A stretch of 64,000 nucleotides of DNA from assembly GCF_013374095.1 (NCBI RefSeq), contig NZ_AP022672.1, forward strand, positions 558,001 to 622,000, read 5' to 3'. The first letter of the stretch is position 1. Every line of letters starts with the position of its first letter. Source of the DNA: Sphingomonas sp. HMP6. GTDB lineage: Bacteria; Pseudomonadota; Alphaproteobacteria; Sphingomonadales; Sphingomonadaceae. A program made the translations under genes and the position numbers. This document shows, one piece after another, positions 1 through 11,563 of the stretch. The notes under the pieces were generated by a model. The model saw nothing but the letters and a program-made list of their open reading frames with translations, did no database searches and was not told where the DNA came from.

Positions 1-185
1 GCCGCTTCCCGCGCAGTCAGGTCGGGGCGGGGGCGGTGTTGTTCGCGCTGTCCGATTTGCTGATCTTCGCGCGGATGGGGCCGCTGGCCGGATCGATCGT
101 GCCCGATCTGCTTGTCTGGCCGTTATACCTGGCCGGACAGGCGATGATCGCGGTCGGGGTGGTGACGAGCGAGCGCGCGCGATGA
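1..185 (+). CDS. YhhN family (lysoplasmalogenase-like) membrane protein, 3' end only
   Basis: The frame is open from the window edge to a TGA at 183-185, giving about 60 C-terminal residues. The text is hydrophobic, with the segments ALSDLLIFAR and VWPLYLAGQAMIAVG. These match the last two membrane helices of YhhN/TMEM86 proteins, where a conserved Asp lies in a LSD motif and a WPLYY-GQ-type segment follows. Family members are polytopic membrane proteins; characterised ones hydrolyse the vinyl-ether bond of lysoplasmalogens, but the role in bacteria is poorly settled. The stop overlaps the ATG of the next gene, so the two are probably co-translated. The start lies outside the window. Confidence 0.7.
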   Translation, partial: RFPRSQVGAGAVLFALSDLLIFARMGPLAGSIVPDLLVWPLYLAGQAMIAVGVVTSERAR

Positions 186-613
186 AGATTTTCACGATCG
201 GGTATGAAGCGGCCACGATGGCCGATTTCCTCGCCGCGCTGACGCGGGCGGGGGTGCAGCGCGTGATCGACGTGCGAGCGTTGCCGCTGTCACGGCGCCC
301 GGGGTTTTCGAAGACATCGCTCGCGGCATCGCTGGCCGCGGCGGGGATCGGCTATGTGCATCTGAAGGCGCTCGGCACGCCCAAGCGCGGGCGGGACGCC
401 GCAAAGAAGGGCGATGTGGAGACGCTCGAGGCGGTCTATGCCGACCAGCTCGAACTGCCCGAAGCGCAGGCGCAGGCGGCGCAGATGCTGGCCTTGGCGG
501 CGGAGCTGCCGAGCGCCTTGCTATGCTATGAGCGTGACCCGCGACATTGCCACCGCACGCTGTTGCTGGCGGCGGAGGGGCAGGGGGCGGAGGTTGTGGA
601 TCTGTATGTGTAG
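182..613 (+). CDS. DUF488 family protein
   Basis: A 143-residue cytosolic protein. It opens with TIGYEAATMADFLAAL and continues with VQRVIDVRALPLSRRPGFSK, the N-terminal signature of DUF488 (a TIGY strand, then a D-V-R motif with trailing basic residues). Near the C-terminus LLCYERDPRHCHRTLL carries the conserved C-x-E-x-D-x-x-x-C-H-R pattern. No biochemical role is firmly established for the family. Its ATG overlaps the stop of the upstream YhhN-like gene by 4 bases, suggesting a shared transcript. The following gene is convergent, with stops only a few bases apart. Confidence 0.85.
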   Translation: MKIFTIGYEAATMADFLAALTRAGVQRVIDVRALPLSRRPGFSKTSLAASLAAAGIGYVHLKALGTPKRGRDAAKKGDVETLEAVYADQLELPEAQAQAAQMLALAAELPSALLCYERDPRHCHRTLLLAAEGQGAEVVDLYV

Positions 614-616
614 CGC

Positions 617-969
617 TTACCCAGCGACGGGCAGTTTCACCATGCCGTCGGCATCGCGTTCGAGCGGCCCATAGGCGATCACCGTCTCCAGCAGGAGCGG
701 CCCGCCATAGAGGTGTGGGAAGAGCTGTCCGCCGCGCGATTCCTCCCATTTCAGGCCCGCGCCGAACGACCCGAGATCGATCGCCACTACATGCAAGTCA
801 CTCTGTCCGGCGAAATGCTTGTCGACCGTTTCAGTCAATTGTTCGGCAGTCGACAGGTGGATGTAGCCATCAGCAAGATCGATCGCCGCGCCGGCGAAAC
901 TGGCGTCGTGTTCCAGCGTCACCATCTGGTCGGCGGTCAGCACTTTGTAGGCGGTGGTGGGAAAGTCGG

Positions 970-973
<4 letters not shown>
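617..973 (-). CDS. DUF952 domain-containing protein
   Basis: A 118-residue protein with the features of DUF952: an N-terminal AYKVLTADQM segment, the central DGYIHLSTAEQLTETVDKHF motif (a conserved G-[FY]-I-H-x-S core) and a C-terminal IAYGPLERDADG stretch. The family has no confirmed activity; the fold is related to ADP-ribosyl-transfer-like domains, so a nucleotide ligand is conceivable but unproven. The ATG overlaps the gyrA stop by 4 bases, so this gene is the distal member of a gyrA transcript on the minus strand. Confidence 0.85.
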
Positions 974-3738
<2,765 letters not shown>

Positions 3739-3829
3739 TTTGCGGTGCCTTCGGCTGTGTTACGGGAATGCGACAACCCTAGCCGAGCGCGGGCGCGAAT
3801 GCCAGCCCCACGCGCATTGCAAGCGCACG

Positions 3830-4528
3830 CTAAAACGGCACTTCCTTGCCCTCGAAATCGAACAGCTTGCCGCTGTCGGGGACCTTCAGACCCTCGATCA
3901 CGTCGAGCAATTGCAGCGCCGCACGCTCGGCGTCGAACAGGCGGCCGGGCTGGACATTCCCCTGAAACGGCTTCGACAGCGCGGTGTCGACCGTGCCGGG
4001 GTGGAGCGCGACGACGATGCTGCGGTCGTTGCGGCGCTTTTCCTCGATCGCGAGCGTGCGGACGAGTTGGTTCAGCGCCGCCTTTGACGCGCGATAGCCG
4101 TACCATCCGCCGAGCTTATTGTCGGAGATGCTCCCCACACGGGCGGAGAGCACCGCGAACACGGCGGGCTTGCCTTTGGTACCGAGCGGCAGGAAATGCT
4201 TGGCGATGAGCGCCGGCCCGATTGCGTTGATCGCGAAGTTGCGGGCGAGCCAGGCGGGATCGAGTTCGCGCATCGCCTTTTCCGGGCCGCGCTCTGCATC
4301 GTGGAGCAAACCGGTCGCGACGATCACCAGTGTCGGCGGCGGGCCTTTGGCGACCTCGGCGGCGGCGGCGGCGATGCTGGCTTCGTCGGTGAGGTCGATA
4401 TGGCGCGTGCCGCTCCAACTCCGCGCGAAACCGTGGACGACGTCGTAGGCGCCTTCTTCCTCCAGCGCGGCGACAAACGCCGCGCCGATTCCGCCCGAAG
4501 CGCCGATGATGACCGCAGAGCCGGTCAT
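3830..4528 (-). CDS. SDR family NAD(P)-dependent oxidoreductase
   Basis: A 232-residue short-chain dehydrogenase. The Rossmann glycine motif is GASGGIGAAF near the N-terminus, an acidic D-L-T-D follows strand 4, an N-A-I-G segment is present, and the catalytic Y-x-x-x-K is seen in YGYRASKAALNQL, with the preceding Ser in LSARVGSI. The substrate cannot be read from sequence; the shape resembles C-factor-like SDRs. The gene overlaps yaaA by 4 bases, so the two are probably translationally coupled, and gyrA lies downstream on the same strand. Confidence 0.9.
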   Translation of the reverse strand: MTGSAVIIGASGGIGAAFVAALEEEGAYDVVHGFARSWSGTRHIDLTDEASIAAAAAEVAKGPPPTLVIVATGLLHDAERGPEKAMRELDPAWLARNFAINAIGPALIAKHFLPLGTKGKPAVFAVLSARVGSISDNKLGGWYGYRASKAALNQLVRTLAIEEKRRNDRSIVVALHPGTVDTALSKPFQGNVQPGRLFDAERAALQLLDVIEGLKVPDSGKLFDFEGKEVPF

Positions 4529-5280
4529 GCCCGCGTGAACCGCCAGCGATCAGGCTCGCTCTCGGCCGCGTCGAAGCGATAGCCGTCGCTGTCGAAGCCC
4601 TTCATATCCTCGATATCGGTGATCCGATGTTCGCATAGCCAGCGCGCCATCATTCCGCGCGCGCGCTTGGCGTTAAAACTGACGAAGCGCGGCCCGTCGG
4701 GGCCGGGTTCGCGGAAATCGACGTCGATCACGCGAACGCCGTCCAGTTTGCCGAGGACGGCGGCGAAATATTCCTGGCTGGCGAGGTTGAGCACCGCACC
4801 CGACCCGTCGGCGGCAACATCGGCGCGCACGGCGGCGGCGATGCGGTCGCCCCAGAATTCGTAAAGGCTCTTGCGGCGCGGTGCCCAGCGTGTGCCCATC
4901 TCGAGCCGATACGGCTTCATCGCGTCGAGCGGGCGGAGCAGACCATAGAGCCCGGAGAGCATCCGAACATGATCCTGCGCGAACGCGATCGCGGGTTCGT
5001 CCAGCGTTCGCGCCTCGAACCCGGTATAGACGTCTCCGGCGAAGGCAAAGAGCGCCGGGCGGGCAAGGGCATCGGCGAATCCGGCGAAGCGATCGGCGTT
5101 GAGCTTCGCCAGCGCGGGCGAAATGTGCATCAGCGTACTCAAGCGTTTCTGCGTCAGGTTCGCCGCCGATTTGGCGAGCGCGTCGGCGGTGTCGGCGAAG
5201 CGCGGCACGGTCGCTGCGATAGCGGGGAGCGGGCGCTCGTAATCGAGCGTCTTGGCGGGGGAGAGCAAGGCGATCATCAC
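4525..5280 (-). CDS. yaaA: peroxide stress protein YaaA
   Basis: A 251-residue protein beginning [17 protein letters not shown], the hallmark N-terminus of YaaA (DUF328/UPF0246). Further family segments are [43 protein letters not shown] and [16 protein letters not shown]. In E. coli YaaA lowers free iron and limits peroxide-driven damage and binds DNA; that role is carried over from the family. It is first in a minus-strand series yaaA-SDR-gyrA-DUF952, with a 4-base overlap to the SDR gene. The upstream 226 bases hold a short tandem repeat. Confidence 0.93.
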   Translation of the reverse strand: [251 protein letters not shown]

Positions 5281-5305
5281 CGAGCCGGTTAGGCGGCTGG
5301 CGCGG

Positions 5306-5346
5306 CTGCGTCAAAGCTTTGCGCGCCTGCGTCAAAGCTTTGCGCG
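5306..5346. repeat. two-copy 21-base tandem repeat
   Basis: The 20-mer ctgcgtcaaagctttgcgcg occurs twice, at 5306-5325 and 5327-5346, each containing the palindrome caaagctttg. It lies in the non-coding gap between divergent yaaA and the secreted repeat protein. It might be a double protein-binding site, but nothing in the sequence proves it. Confidence 0.7.
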
Positions 5347-5506
5347 GGTGCGGTGAGGCCTTGCGCGCAGGTGCGGCGGGAGCCGATGGGTTCAAGCGGC
5401 GTTCACGTCAGGGTCGGCAACGCGGTTGCTTGACGGTCCAAGCGGCGGCGCTAGAGCGGCGCCAGCAATTCGCCGCGCGCGCCGCGCCGTATGAGGAGAG
5501 TTCGCA

Positions 5507-6790
5507 ATGAAGATGGTTTCAAAATTTGCCTTGTCCGCCGCCCTGATCGTCGGACTGAACGGTGCTGCGTTCGTTGCCCCGGCGATCGCCAAGAAGAAGG
5601 AAGAGGCCCCGGCAGCGCCATCCCTGTCGAAGGAGGCGCGTGCTGCAGCCGTCGCTGCTCAGACCGCGCTCGCCGCGACACCAAAGGATATCGCGGGTGC
5701 AGAAACCGCGCTCAACACGCTCGATACCGTGGCGAAGAGCGATTACGAGCGATATCTGTCGCAGGGCCTGCGCCTATCGCTGGTCAATGCACAGACCAAG
5801 GGCCAGTCCGACGCACAACGCGTTCCGCTGCTGATTCCGATTCTCGACGCGATCATCGCCAATCCGGCAACGCCGAAGGAAGAGATCGGACGTCGCTACC
5901 TCGAGCGTGGCGGTCTTGCCTATGCAATGAAGAAGTATCCCGACGCCCTGACGTATTTGCAGCGCGCGCGCCAACTCGGCGCGACCGATGCCAATCTTTC
6001 GCTGCAGATTGCGCAAGCCAAGGTCGAGACCGGCGACGTGAAAGGCGGCGTGGCCGAGATCGGCACCGCGATTGCCGCGGAGAAGGCAGCGGGTCGCAAG
6101 GCACCGGAGGAATGGTACAAATACGCCTTCACGCGCCTCGGCAAGGCCGGCGACCAGGAAGGCACCGACACCTGGACTGCGGCGTGGCTGACGGATTATG
6201 GCACGCCCGCCAACTGGCGCGGCGCGATCTACACCTTCGGTTTCCAGGGTGCCGCGGCGGTCAAGTACAGCAAGAACAAGATCGACCTCTATCGCCTGCT
6301 GTGGGCAACGAAGAGCCAGGCCGGTCAGCGCGAATATATCGATTACGCCGATGCCGCGCTGACGATCGGGCTTCCCAACGAAGCCAAGACCGTGGTCGAG
6401 GAAGGCCTCTCGTCGGGCACGATCCCGGCCGGGAACGTGACCGGCAACGAATTGCTGGCGCGCGCCAAGACCGGCATCGCGGGCAGCTCGCCGCTGGCGG
6501 TGAAGGAAAAGAATGCACTGGCCGGGGCAAAGGGTGATCTCGCGCAGCAGGCCGGTGACGCGTATCTCGGTGTGCGCAACTATGCCAAGGCGATCGAAAT
6601 GTACCGCCTGTGCGAAACGAAGGGCGCGCCCGATGCCGACCGCAACAATCTGCGTCTCGGCATGGCGCTTGCCCTGTCGGGCGATCGCGAAGGCGCGAAG
6701 GTGGCGCTTGCCCGCGTGACCAATGAGCCGAACAAGGCGATCGCGCGGTTGTGGACGGTGTTCGTGACCACGCCGCCGACTGCCGCCTGA
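5507..6790 (+). CDS. secreted TPR-like repeat protein of unknown function
   Basis: A 427-residue protein with a clear signal peptide: a basic start, a hydrophobic run (FALSAALIVGLNGAAFV) and an A-x-A site near residues 24-28 before a Lys-rich patch. The rest is helical and Ala-rich, with tetratricopeptide-like pairs such as RYLERGGLAYAMKKYPDALTYL and GDAYLGVRNYAKAIEMYRL. It probably sits in the periplasm and binds another protein; no enzymatic motif is seen. The start is supported by a GAGGAG-type ribosome site in the preceding 15 bases. A strong terminator follows. Sphingomonads carry similar exported repeat proteins, but no specific job can be assigned. Confidence 0.8.
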   Translation: MKMVSKFALSAALIVGLNGAAFVAPAIAKKKEEAPAAPSLSKEARAAAVAAQTALAATPKDIAGAETALNTLDTVAKSDYERYLSQGLRLSLVNAQTKGQSDAQRVPLLIPILDAIIANPATPKEEIGRRYLERGGLAYAMKKYPDALTYLQRARQLGATDANLSLQIAQAKVETGDVKGGVAEIGTAIAAEKAAGRKAPEEWYKYAFTRLGKAGDQEGTDTWTAAWLTDYGTPANWRGAIYTFGFQGAAAVKYSKNKIDLYRLLWATKSQAGQREYIDYADAALTIGLPNEAKTVVEEGLSSGTIPAGNVTGNELLARAKTGIAGSSPLAVKEKNALAGAKGDLAQQAGDAYLGVRNYAKAIEMYRLCETKGAPDADRNNLRLGMALALSGDREGAKVALARVTNEPNKAIARLWTVFVTTPPTAA

Positions 6791-6812
6791 TCCTCGCTGG
6801 ATCGGACTAGGG

Positions 6813-6838
6813 AAGGGCGGCTTTCGGGCCGCCCTTTT
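6813..6838 (+). terminator. rho-independent terminator
   Basis: A perfect 9-bp stem, 6813-6821 against 6828-6836 (aagggcggc with its complement), closes a 6-base loop and runs into a short T tract. It lies 22 bases after the stop of the secreted repeat protein and just before the convergent stop of the Lrp-family gene. Confidence 0.9.
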
Positions 6839-6843
6839 CATGT

Positions 6844-7311
6844 TCAGGGGTTGCGGATCGGAATGCCGGGCAGCGCCTTTGCGGTGCGGATCGTCAGCGA
6901 GGTCTTGACGCTCGCGACGTTGGGGGCTGGCGTCAGGTGCGTCATCAAAATGTCCTGAAAGCTCTTCAGGTCGCTTGCGACGATCTTCAGGATGAAGTCG
7001 ATCTCGCCATTTAACATGTGGCATTCGCGGACTTCCGGAATGGTCGCGACATGTGCCTCGAAGGCGGCGAGATCATGCTCCGCCTGGCTGCGCAAGCTGA
7101 CCATCGCGAACACCGTGATCGGATACCCCAGCGTCGCCGCATCGATTTCAGCATGATACCCACGGATCGCGCCAGCTTCCTCCAACGCGCGGACGCGGCG
7201 TAGGCACGGCGGCGCGGTCAGCCCGACCCGTTCCGCGAGATCGACGTTGGTCATACGGCCATCATCCTGGAGCAATTCCAGGATACGACGATCGATCGAA
7301 TCGAAAGGCAT
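6844..7311 (-). CDS. Lrp/AsnC family transcriptional regulator
   Basis: About 156 residues. The N-terminal winged helix reads FDSIDRRILELLQDDGRMTNVDLAERVGLTAPPCLRRV, typical of Lrp/AsnC. The C-terminal RAM domain follows, with KSFQDILMTHLTPAPNVASVKTSL. The reading frame is open further upstream, to 7413, but the codons before Met at 7311 do not resemble the family, and a GGAG lies about 10 bases before this ATG, so 7311 is preferred. Members bind DNA as octamers and usually sense amino acids. The target is unknown. It is divergent from the sensor-kinase-like gene. Confidence 0.92.
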   Translation of the reverse strand: MPFDSIDRRILELLQDDGRMTNVDLAERVGLTAPPCLRRVRALEEAGAIRGYHAEIDAATLGYPITVFAMVSLRSQAEHDLAAFEAHVATIPEVRECHMLNGEIDFILKIVASDLKSFQDILMTHLTPAPNVASVKTSLTIRTAKALPGIPIRNP

Positions 7312-7484
7312 TTCAGTCCGCTCCCCAGGCGCGCGTGTTTTGCATCGCCCTATATCGCCTGAGCATAAGATAATTGCCGACGAACGCAATTGTCCCACAT
7401 TGCGACGCATCAAAAACTTGGGGTTTCAAGTCGTGTCCCGCGCAGTTAAGAAATCGTTACGGCGCTTTCGCGACCGGACCGGGA

Positions 7485-9341
7485 ATGAGCCTCTTGCGCT
7501 TCGACGACAGCCTTGAAACGGTTCTTTCGGCAGAAACGTCGTCGCCGTTCGGCGCGCAATCTACATGGCGGCAGTTGGTCGATCTGATGGGTCGCGGGCG
7601 CGTGCCGGCGAACGACGCGGCGATCCGGCGGCTACGCGCGATTCGCGGCGACGTTCCGCCACCGGTCCGCGCCGCCAGCGCACGCGCGCTCGCCTTTGCT
7701 ACCCCGCCGGCGGATCTCGTCGCGGTGTTCGCCGAAGATGAACTGGTGGTCGCGGCACCGGTCCTGCGCGCGGCCAATCTTTCAGACGCCGAATGGCGCA
7801 CCTTGTTGCCGCGCCTGACGCCGGCGGCGCGGTCGATCCTGCGCCATCGGCGTGATCTTTCGCTCGAAGTCGGGCGCGCGCTCGAAACGTTCGGAAGCGT
7901 GGATTTCGTGCTGGCCGCCCCACAGGCGCTTCCGCCGACGGCAGCCGGTCCTGCGGCAGAGGCCATTGCAAAGGATGTGGTCGCCCCGATTGCGACGGTA
8001 ATCCCGGAGCCCTTGCCTGCGATCGAGCTTCCCGAGACGATCGCGCCGGTCTCACCGTTCGTGTCGATTGCGGCGGTAGCGGCGGGCTTGCCGGTGGTCG
8101 CCGAGGCGCTGCGTCAGGCTGAACGCCCCGTGCTCGCACCGCCGGTTCCCCCAGTTTCGACCACCAGGCCCGATTCCAGCGACGGGACGTTCCAGATCGC
8201 CGAACTGGTCGCCCGGATCGATGCGTATCAGCGCCAGCGTGAAGCGACCCCGACCGCTGCGCCGATCCTTGAGATCCAGCCGGAATTGTTCGCGCGGGAG
8301 CCGCATCAGGCAGAGTCGTTCCGATTTGAAACCGATGCGAACGGCATCATTCGCTGGGTCGAGGGCGCGGCGCGGGCGCCGTTGATCGGGCTGTCGCTCG
8401 ATCTGGCGGCAACGCCGGGCGGGTCGCGCGTCGATGGCGTGGCGGCGGGGGCCTTTCGGCGCCGCGCTGGGTTCGCCAATGCCCGGCTGCTGATCGATGG
8501 GCATTCGGATGCCGCCGGCCAGTGGCGCATCACCGGCATTCCGGTGTTCGACCGCGCGAGCGGGCGCTTTACCGGCTATCGTGGCACAGCGCGCCGCCCG
8601 CGTGCGGACGAGACCGCCGAGCCGGTGCGCGAAACGCGCAATCCCGCCGCGGATGCCTTGCGCCAACTGGTCCATGAATTGCGCACCCCGACCAATGCGA
8701 TCGCTGGCTTTGCCGAGATGATCGAAACGCAAATGCTCGGGCCCGTCCCGGCGGCATACCGCGCGCACGCTTCCGCGATCCGGATGCAGACGAGCGGCTT
8801 ACTTGCCGCGATCGACGATATCGACATGGCCGCGCGGATCGAGACGCACGCGCTCGACCTGCGGACCGGGGATGTTCCGGTAACGCCCTTGATTGACCGG
8901 ATTCTCGCCGATCTCACCCCGCTCGCGACGCTGCGCGGCGCCTCGCTTGAGCGCCGGATCAGCGACGATGCCCTGGCGATCCTTGGCGATGACCGCGCGG
9001 TCGAGCGACTGATCGCGCGGTTGATGGCGACGCTGGTCGCGTCGGGCAGCGCGGGCGAGCGGCTCGGCGTTTCCGCGTGCGGAGACGATGTTAGTGTAAC
9101 GCTCGTGTTCGACCGGCCTGCTGCGCTTGCGGCCTATGCCGAAGAAACGCTGCTGACGATCGATGCCGAGGTCGAATTGGAGCGCGAGGGCGCGCCGTTG
9201 CTTGGCACGGGTTTCGCGCTGCGGCTGGCGCGCAACCTCGCGGCGGAATTGCGTGGTAGCCTGACGATCGGCGACAAGGTCTTGACTTTGCGCCTGCCCG
9301 CCGCCTTCTCTGCCGAGATGGAGCAGGCTTCTTCTAACTGA
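7485..9341 (+). CDS. PAS/HisKA sensor-kinase-like protein with degenerate ATPase domain
   Basis: About 618 residues. An Ala/Pro-rich N-terminal half without membrane segments is followed by a PAS-like unit (FRFETDANGIIRWVEG to GRFTGYRGTARRP) and a HisKA dimerisation helix with HELRTPTNAIAGFAEMI, phospho-acceptor His about 397. The C-terminal HATPase-like part keeps a G-box-like LLGTGFALRLARNLAAELRG but lacks the Asn of the N box: the usual N-L-L-x-N-A helix reads RLIARLMATLVAS. It may be a weak or pseudo-kinase. The Met at 7485 is chosen because the longer open frame, from 7374, adds residues without family character. The stop precedes the deacetylase GTG by 2 bases. Confidence 0.8.
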   Translation: MSLLRFDDSLETVLSAETSSPFGAQSTWRQLVDLMGRGRVPANDAAIRRLRAIRGDVPPPVRAASARALAFATPPADLVAVFAEDELVVAAPVLRAANLSDAEWRTLLPRLTPAARSILRHRRDLSLEVGRALETFGSVDFVLAAPQALPPTAAGPAAEAIAKDVVAPIATVIPEPLPAIELPETIAPVSPFVSIAAVAAGLPVVAEALRQAERPVLAPPVPPVSTTRPDSSDGTFQIAELVARIDAYQRQREATPTAAPILEIQPELFAREPHQAESFRFETDANGIIRWVEGAARAPLIGLSLDLAATPGGSRVDGVAAGAFRRRAGFANARLLIDGHSDAAGQWRITGIPVFDRASGRFTGYRGTARRPRADETAEPVRETRNPAADALRQLVHELRTPTNAIAGFAEMIETQMLGPVPAAYRAHASAIRMQTSGLLAAIDDIDMAARIETHALDLRTGDVPVTPLIDRILADLTPLATLRGASLERRISDDALAILGDDRAVERLIARLMATLVASGSAGERLGVSACGDDVSVTLVFDRPAALAAYAEETLLTIDAEVELEREGAPLLGTGFALRLARNLAAELRGSLTIGDKVLTLRLPAAFSAEMEQASSN

Positions 9342-9343
9342 CC

Positions 9344-10390
9344 GTGGCCGTCGTCGCGCCATCCTCCTCCGCACCGGTCGAGCGCTATTGCCCGCCTGCG
9401 CCCGCGTCCGCCGATATGATCGACTGGCCGCGCGACTTCGGTACGCGTTTCACCGTGTTCGTCGATACCGAGGAGGAATTCGACTGGGACGCGCCGCTCG
9501 GGCGTGAGACACACGGCGTATCCGCGATCGCCGCTTTGCCTGATGCGCACCGCCGCTTTGCCGATCGCGGCGTGCCGCTGACCTATATGGTCGATTATCC
9601 GATCGCGACCGACGCCCGTGCAATCGACATTCTTCGGGCCAATCTGGCCGACGGCGTGTCGGCGGTCGGCACGCAATTGCACCCCTGGGTCAACCCGCCG
9701 TTCGATGAAGCGCTCAACCCTGCCAACAGTTATGCCGGAAACTTGCCCGAGGCGACCGAGGCGGCGAAGATCGATGCACTGACCGATGCGATCGCGACCG
9801 CCTTTGGTACACGCCCGGTCGCGTATCGCGCTGGGCGGTACGGCATTGGGCCTAACACGCTGCGATTGCTGGCTGCGCGCGGCTATCGGCTCGATAGTTC
9901 GATGCGGTCGCGGTATAGTTACGTGCAGGATGGCGGGCCGGATTTCGGCGGAATCGGGAACCACGCTTTCCGGGTCGGGTCGATGATCGAAGTTCCGCTG
10001 ACCACGGTGCATACCGGGCGCGCGCGGGCCGGCGGTACAAGGCTCTACCGGCTGCTTGGCGCGGTGCCGAAGGGGCGGGGGCTGTTTGCGCGGGCCGGAC
10101 TGCTCTCGCGCGTGGCGCTGACGCCGGAGGATATGCCCGTGAAGGACGCGCTGGAAGCCGTCGCGGTCGCGGTGGGGGAGGGGCTACGGCTGCTCAACTT
10201 CGCCTTTCATTCGCCGTCGGTCGCGCCGGGCTTCACGCCTTATGTCCGCGACGCCGCCGACCTGCGGCGCTTCCACGCGTGGTGGGATGCGGTGCTGAGC
10301 GACCTCGCGCGGCGCGGCGTGCGCGTGGCGTCGCTGGAGGAGATCATCACGGCGGCGCGAAGCTCCGGGTCGGGCGGAAGGCCGGTTTAG
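9344..10390 (+). CDS. polysaccharide deacetylase-like protein
   Basis: A 348-residue NodB-fold protein. FTVFVDTEEEFDWDAPLGR near residue 35 holds the D-T-E metal/catalytic motif. GTQLHPWVNPPF provides the His ligand region, RPVAYRAGRYGIGPNT matches deacetylase motif 3, and LNFAFHSPSVAPGFTPYV is the C-terminal motif with a His. Such enzymes remove acetyl groups from cell-surface polysaccharide; this subgroup has not been assigned a substrate. The GTG start lies 2 bases after the kinase-like gene, implying co-transcription; Met at 9417 is an alternative. No signal peptide is seen. Confidence 0.8.
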   Translation: MAVVAPSSSAPVERYCPPAPASADMIDWPRDFGTRFTVFVDTEEEFDWDAPLGRETHGVSAIAALPDAHRRFADRGVPLTYMVDYPIATDARAIDILRANLADGVSAVGTQLHPWVNPPFDEALNPANSYAGNLPEATEAAKIDALTDAIATAFGTRPVAYRAGRYGIGPNTLRLLAARGYRLDSSMRSRYSYVQDGGPDFGGIGNHAFRVGSMIEVPLTTVHTGRARAGGTRLYRLLGAVPKGRGLFARAGLLSRVALTPEDMPVKDALEAVAVAVGEGLRLLNFAFHSPSVAPGFTPYVRDAADLRRFHAWWDAVLSDLARRGVRVASLEEIITAARSSGSGGRPV

Positions 10391-11334
10391 CGCGTTTCTA
10401 AGATGTCCGCGGCAGGTGGCGACACATCCAGCGAGGGCGTCGGCACGCCAAGCACCAGTCGGCGTGCCCGCAGCGCTGCGGTCAGATACTCGACGTTCAT
10501 GTCCATAAACTGGCGTGGCGTCATGCCGAGAAAGCGTTTCGCATCCCGGAGGAAATGCGAACGATCAAAATACACGCTGGTCAGCACCGCCTCATGCGCA
10601 TGGTCAGGACTGATCATCATTTCGAGAAAGACCCGCAGGAACCGCGCTCGCATCAGCAGGATCTTCGGCGGGAATCCGAAATAGCGTTGCGACAGCCGAC
10701 GCAATTTCAGCGGCTGAATGCCGATTTGCGTCGCGGCGGCCCGCAAATCCGTCGTCCCTTTTGCCGTCACGATCTTCATGATGTCTGCAATCAAAGGCTC
10801 GTCGCGATGCTCCGGGGGCAGCGCGCGCGTGAAAATGTCGTCGAGGATCCCCTTTACCTCCAACGCGCGATCCGAATAATAAAGCCGGTGAACGAGCTCC
10901 TCGACGAGTTCGGCCGGCAATACCTCCTCCAACGGCGTGATGCGGTCGCGCAGCGTCTCCGCGCTCTCGCGGAAGAATCGGGCCCAACCGAGCGGGCTGA
11001 TATCGATCGCGATCGTGACGCCGCCGTTCGATATCACCGGCATGGCGCGGCTGGTGACGCCGTACAGGATCGCCGTCGATAGCTTGGGATAGCGGCGATT
11101 GCCGACGCTGACCGAGATTGGCGCCTCCGCCAGGATGATCCAGATCATCGCCCAACTGGGCAGCATCCAGCTCTCGTCGGTGTGCGCAAAGCCTTCCTCG
11201 GAATCAAGCACGGCATAGCTCGGCAGGAGCTCGCGGAGTGCAGGCGCGGGCTGTTCGTAGCGTAGGGCGGTATGGTCAGGAAGGCCAAAGTCCCGCGCAA
11301 ATACGCCGGGCCTGTGACTACCACTCTCAATCAT
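10387..11334 (-). CDS. AraC family transcriptional regulator
   Basis: A 315-residue protein. The C-terminal 100 residues form a double helix-turn-helix of AraC type: LRAAATQIGIQPLKLRRLSQRYFGFPPKILLMRARFLR, then a second helix set with SVYFDRSHFLRDAKRFLGMTPRQF. The N-terminal part is a probable effector domain with no close family signature. The C-terminus overlaps the end of the convergent deacetylase gene by 4 bases. Its 5' side faces the 3' end of the lasso-like cyclase gene, so control of that cluster is possible but only suggested by position. Confidence 0.9.
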   Translation of the reverse strand: MIESGSHRPGVFARDFGLPDHTALRYEQPAPALRELLPSYAVLDSEEGFAHTDESWMLPSWAMIWIILAEAPISVSVGNRRYPKLSTAILYGVTSRAMPVISNGGVTIAIDISPLGWARFFRESAETLRDRITPLEEVLPAELVEELVHRLYYSDRALEVKGILDDIFTRALPPEHRDEPLIADIMKIVTAKGTTDLRAAATQIGIQPLKLRRLSQRYFGFPPKILLMRARFLRVFLEMMISPDHAHEAVLTSVYFDRSHFLRDAKRFLGMTPRQFMDMNVEYLTAALRARRLVLGVPTPSLDVSPPAADILETR

Positions 11335-11563
11335 TTTCGTTAATCGCCATACGCAACACGGTGGATAAGAAATGCGCGCGAAGACTGTGTGAAATGCTTA
11401 ACGCCAGATGAACCATCCGCCGTTTGCGCTGCAAAATCAATCGGCTATAAGTTGTATTGGAGACGGCACAGAGTCCCGCATTGGTTCATTCTGGCGGCAA
11501 TGCGGATTACGCGAATCGCGTCGGTCGGTGTGTCCGAGCTTACCAAGACGTCAACAAGTACCG
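11335..11563. other. 229-base spacer between AraC gene and cyclase gene
   Basis: This stretch is less GC-rich than its surroundings. It holds the probable AraC promoter on the minus strand and the 3' flank of the cyclase gene. I see no open frame with family character, no terminator with a T run, and no copy of the tRNA end found at 19952. Confidence 0.5.
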
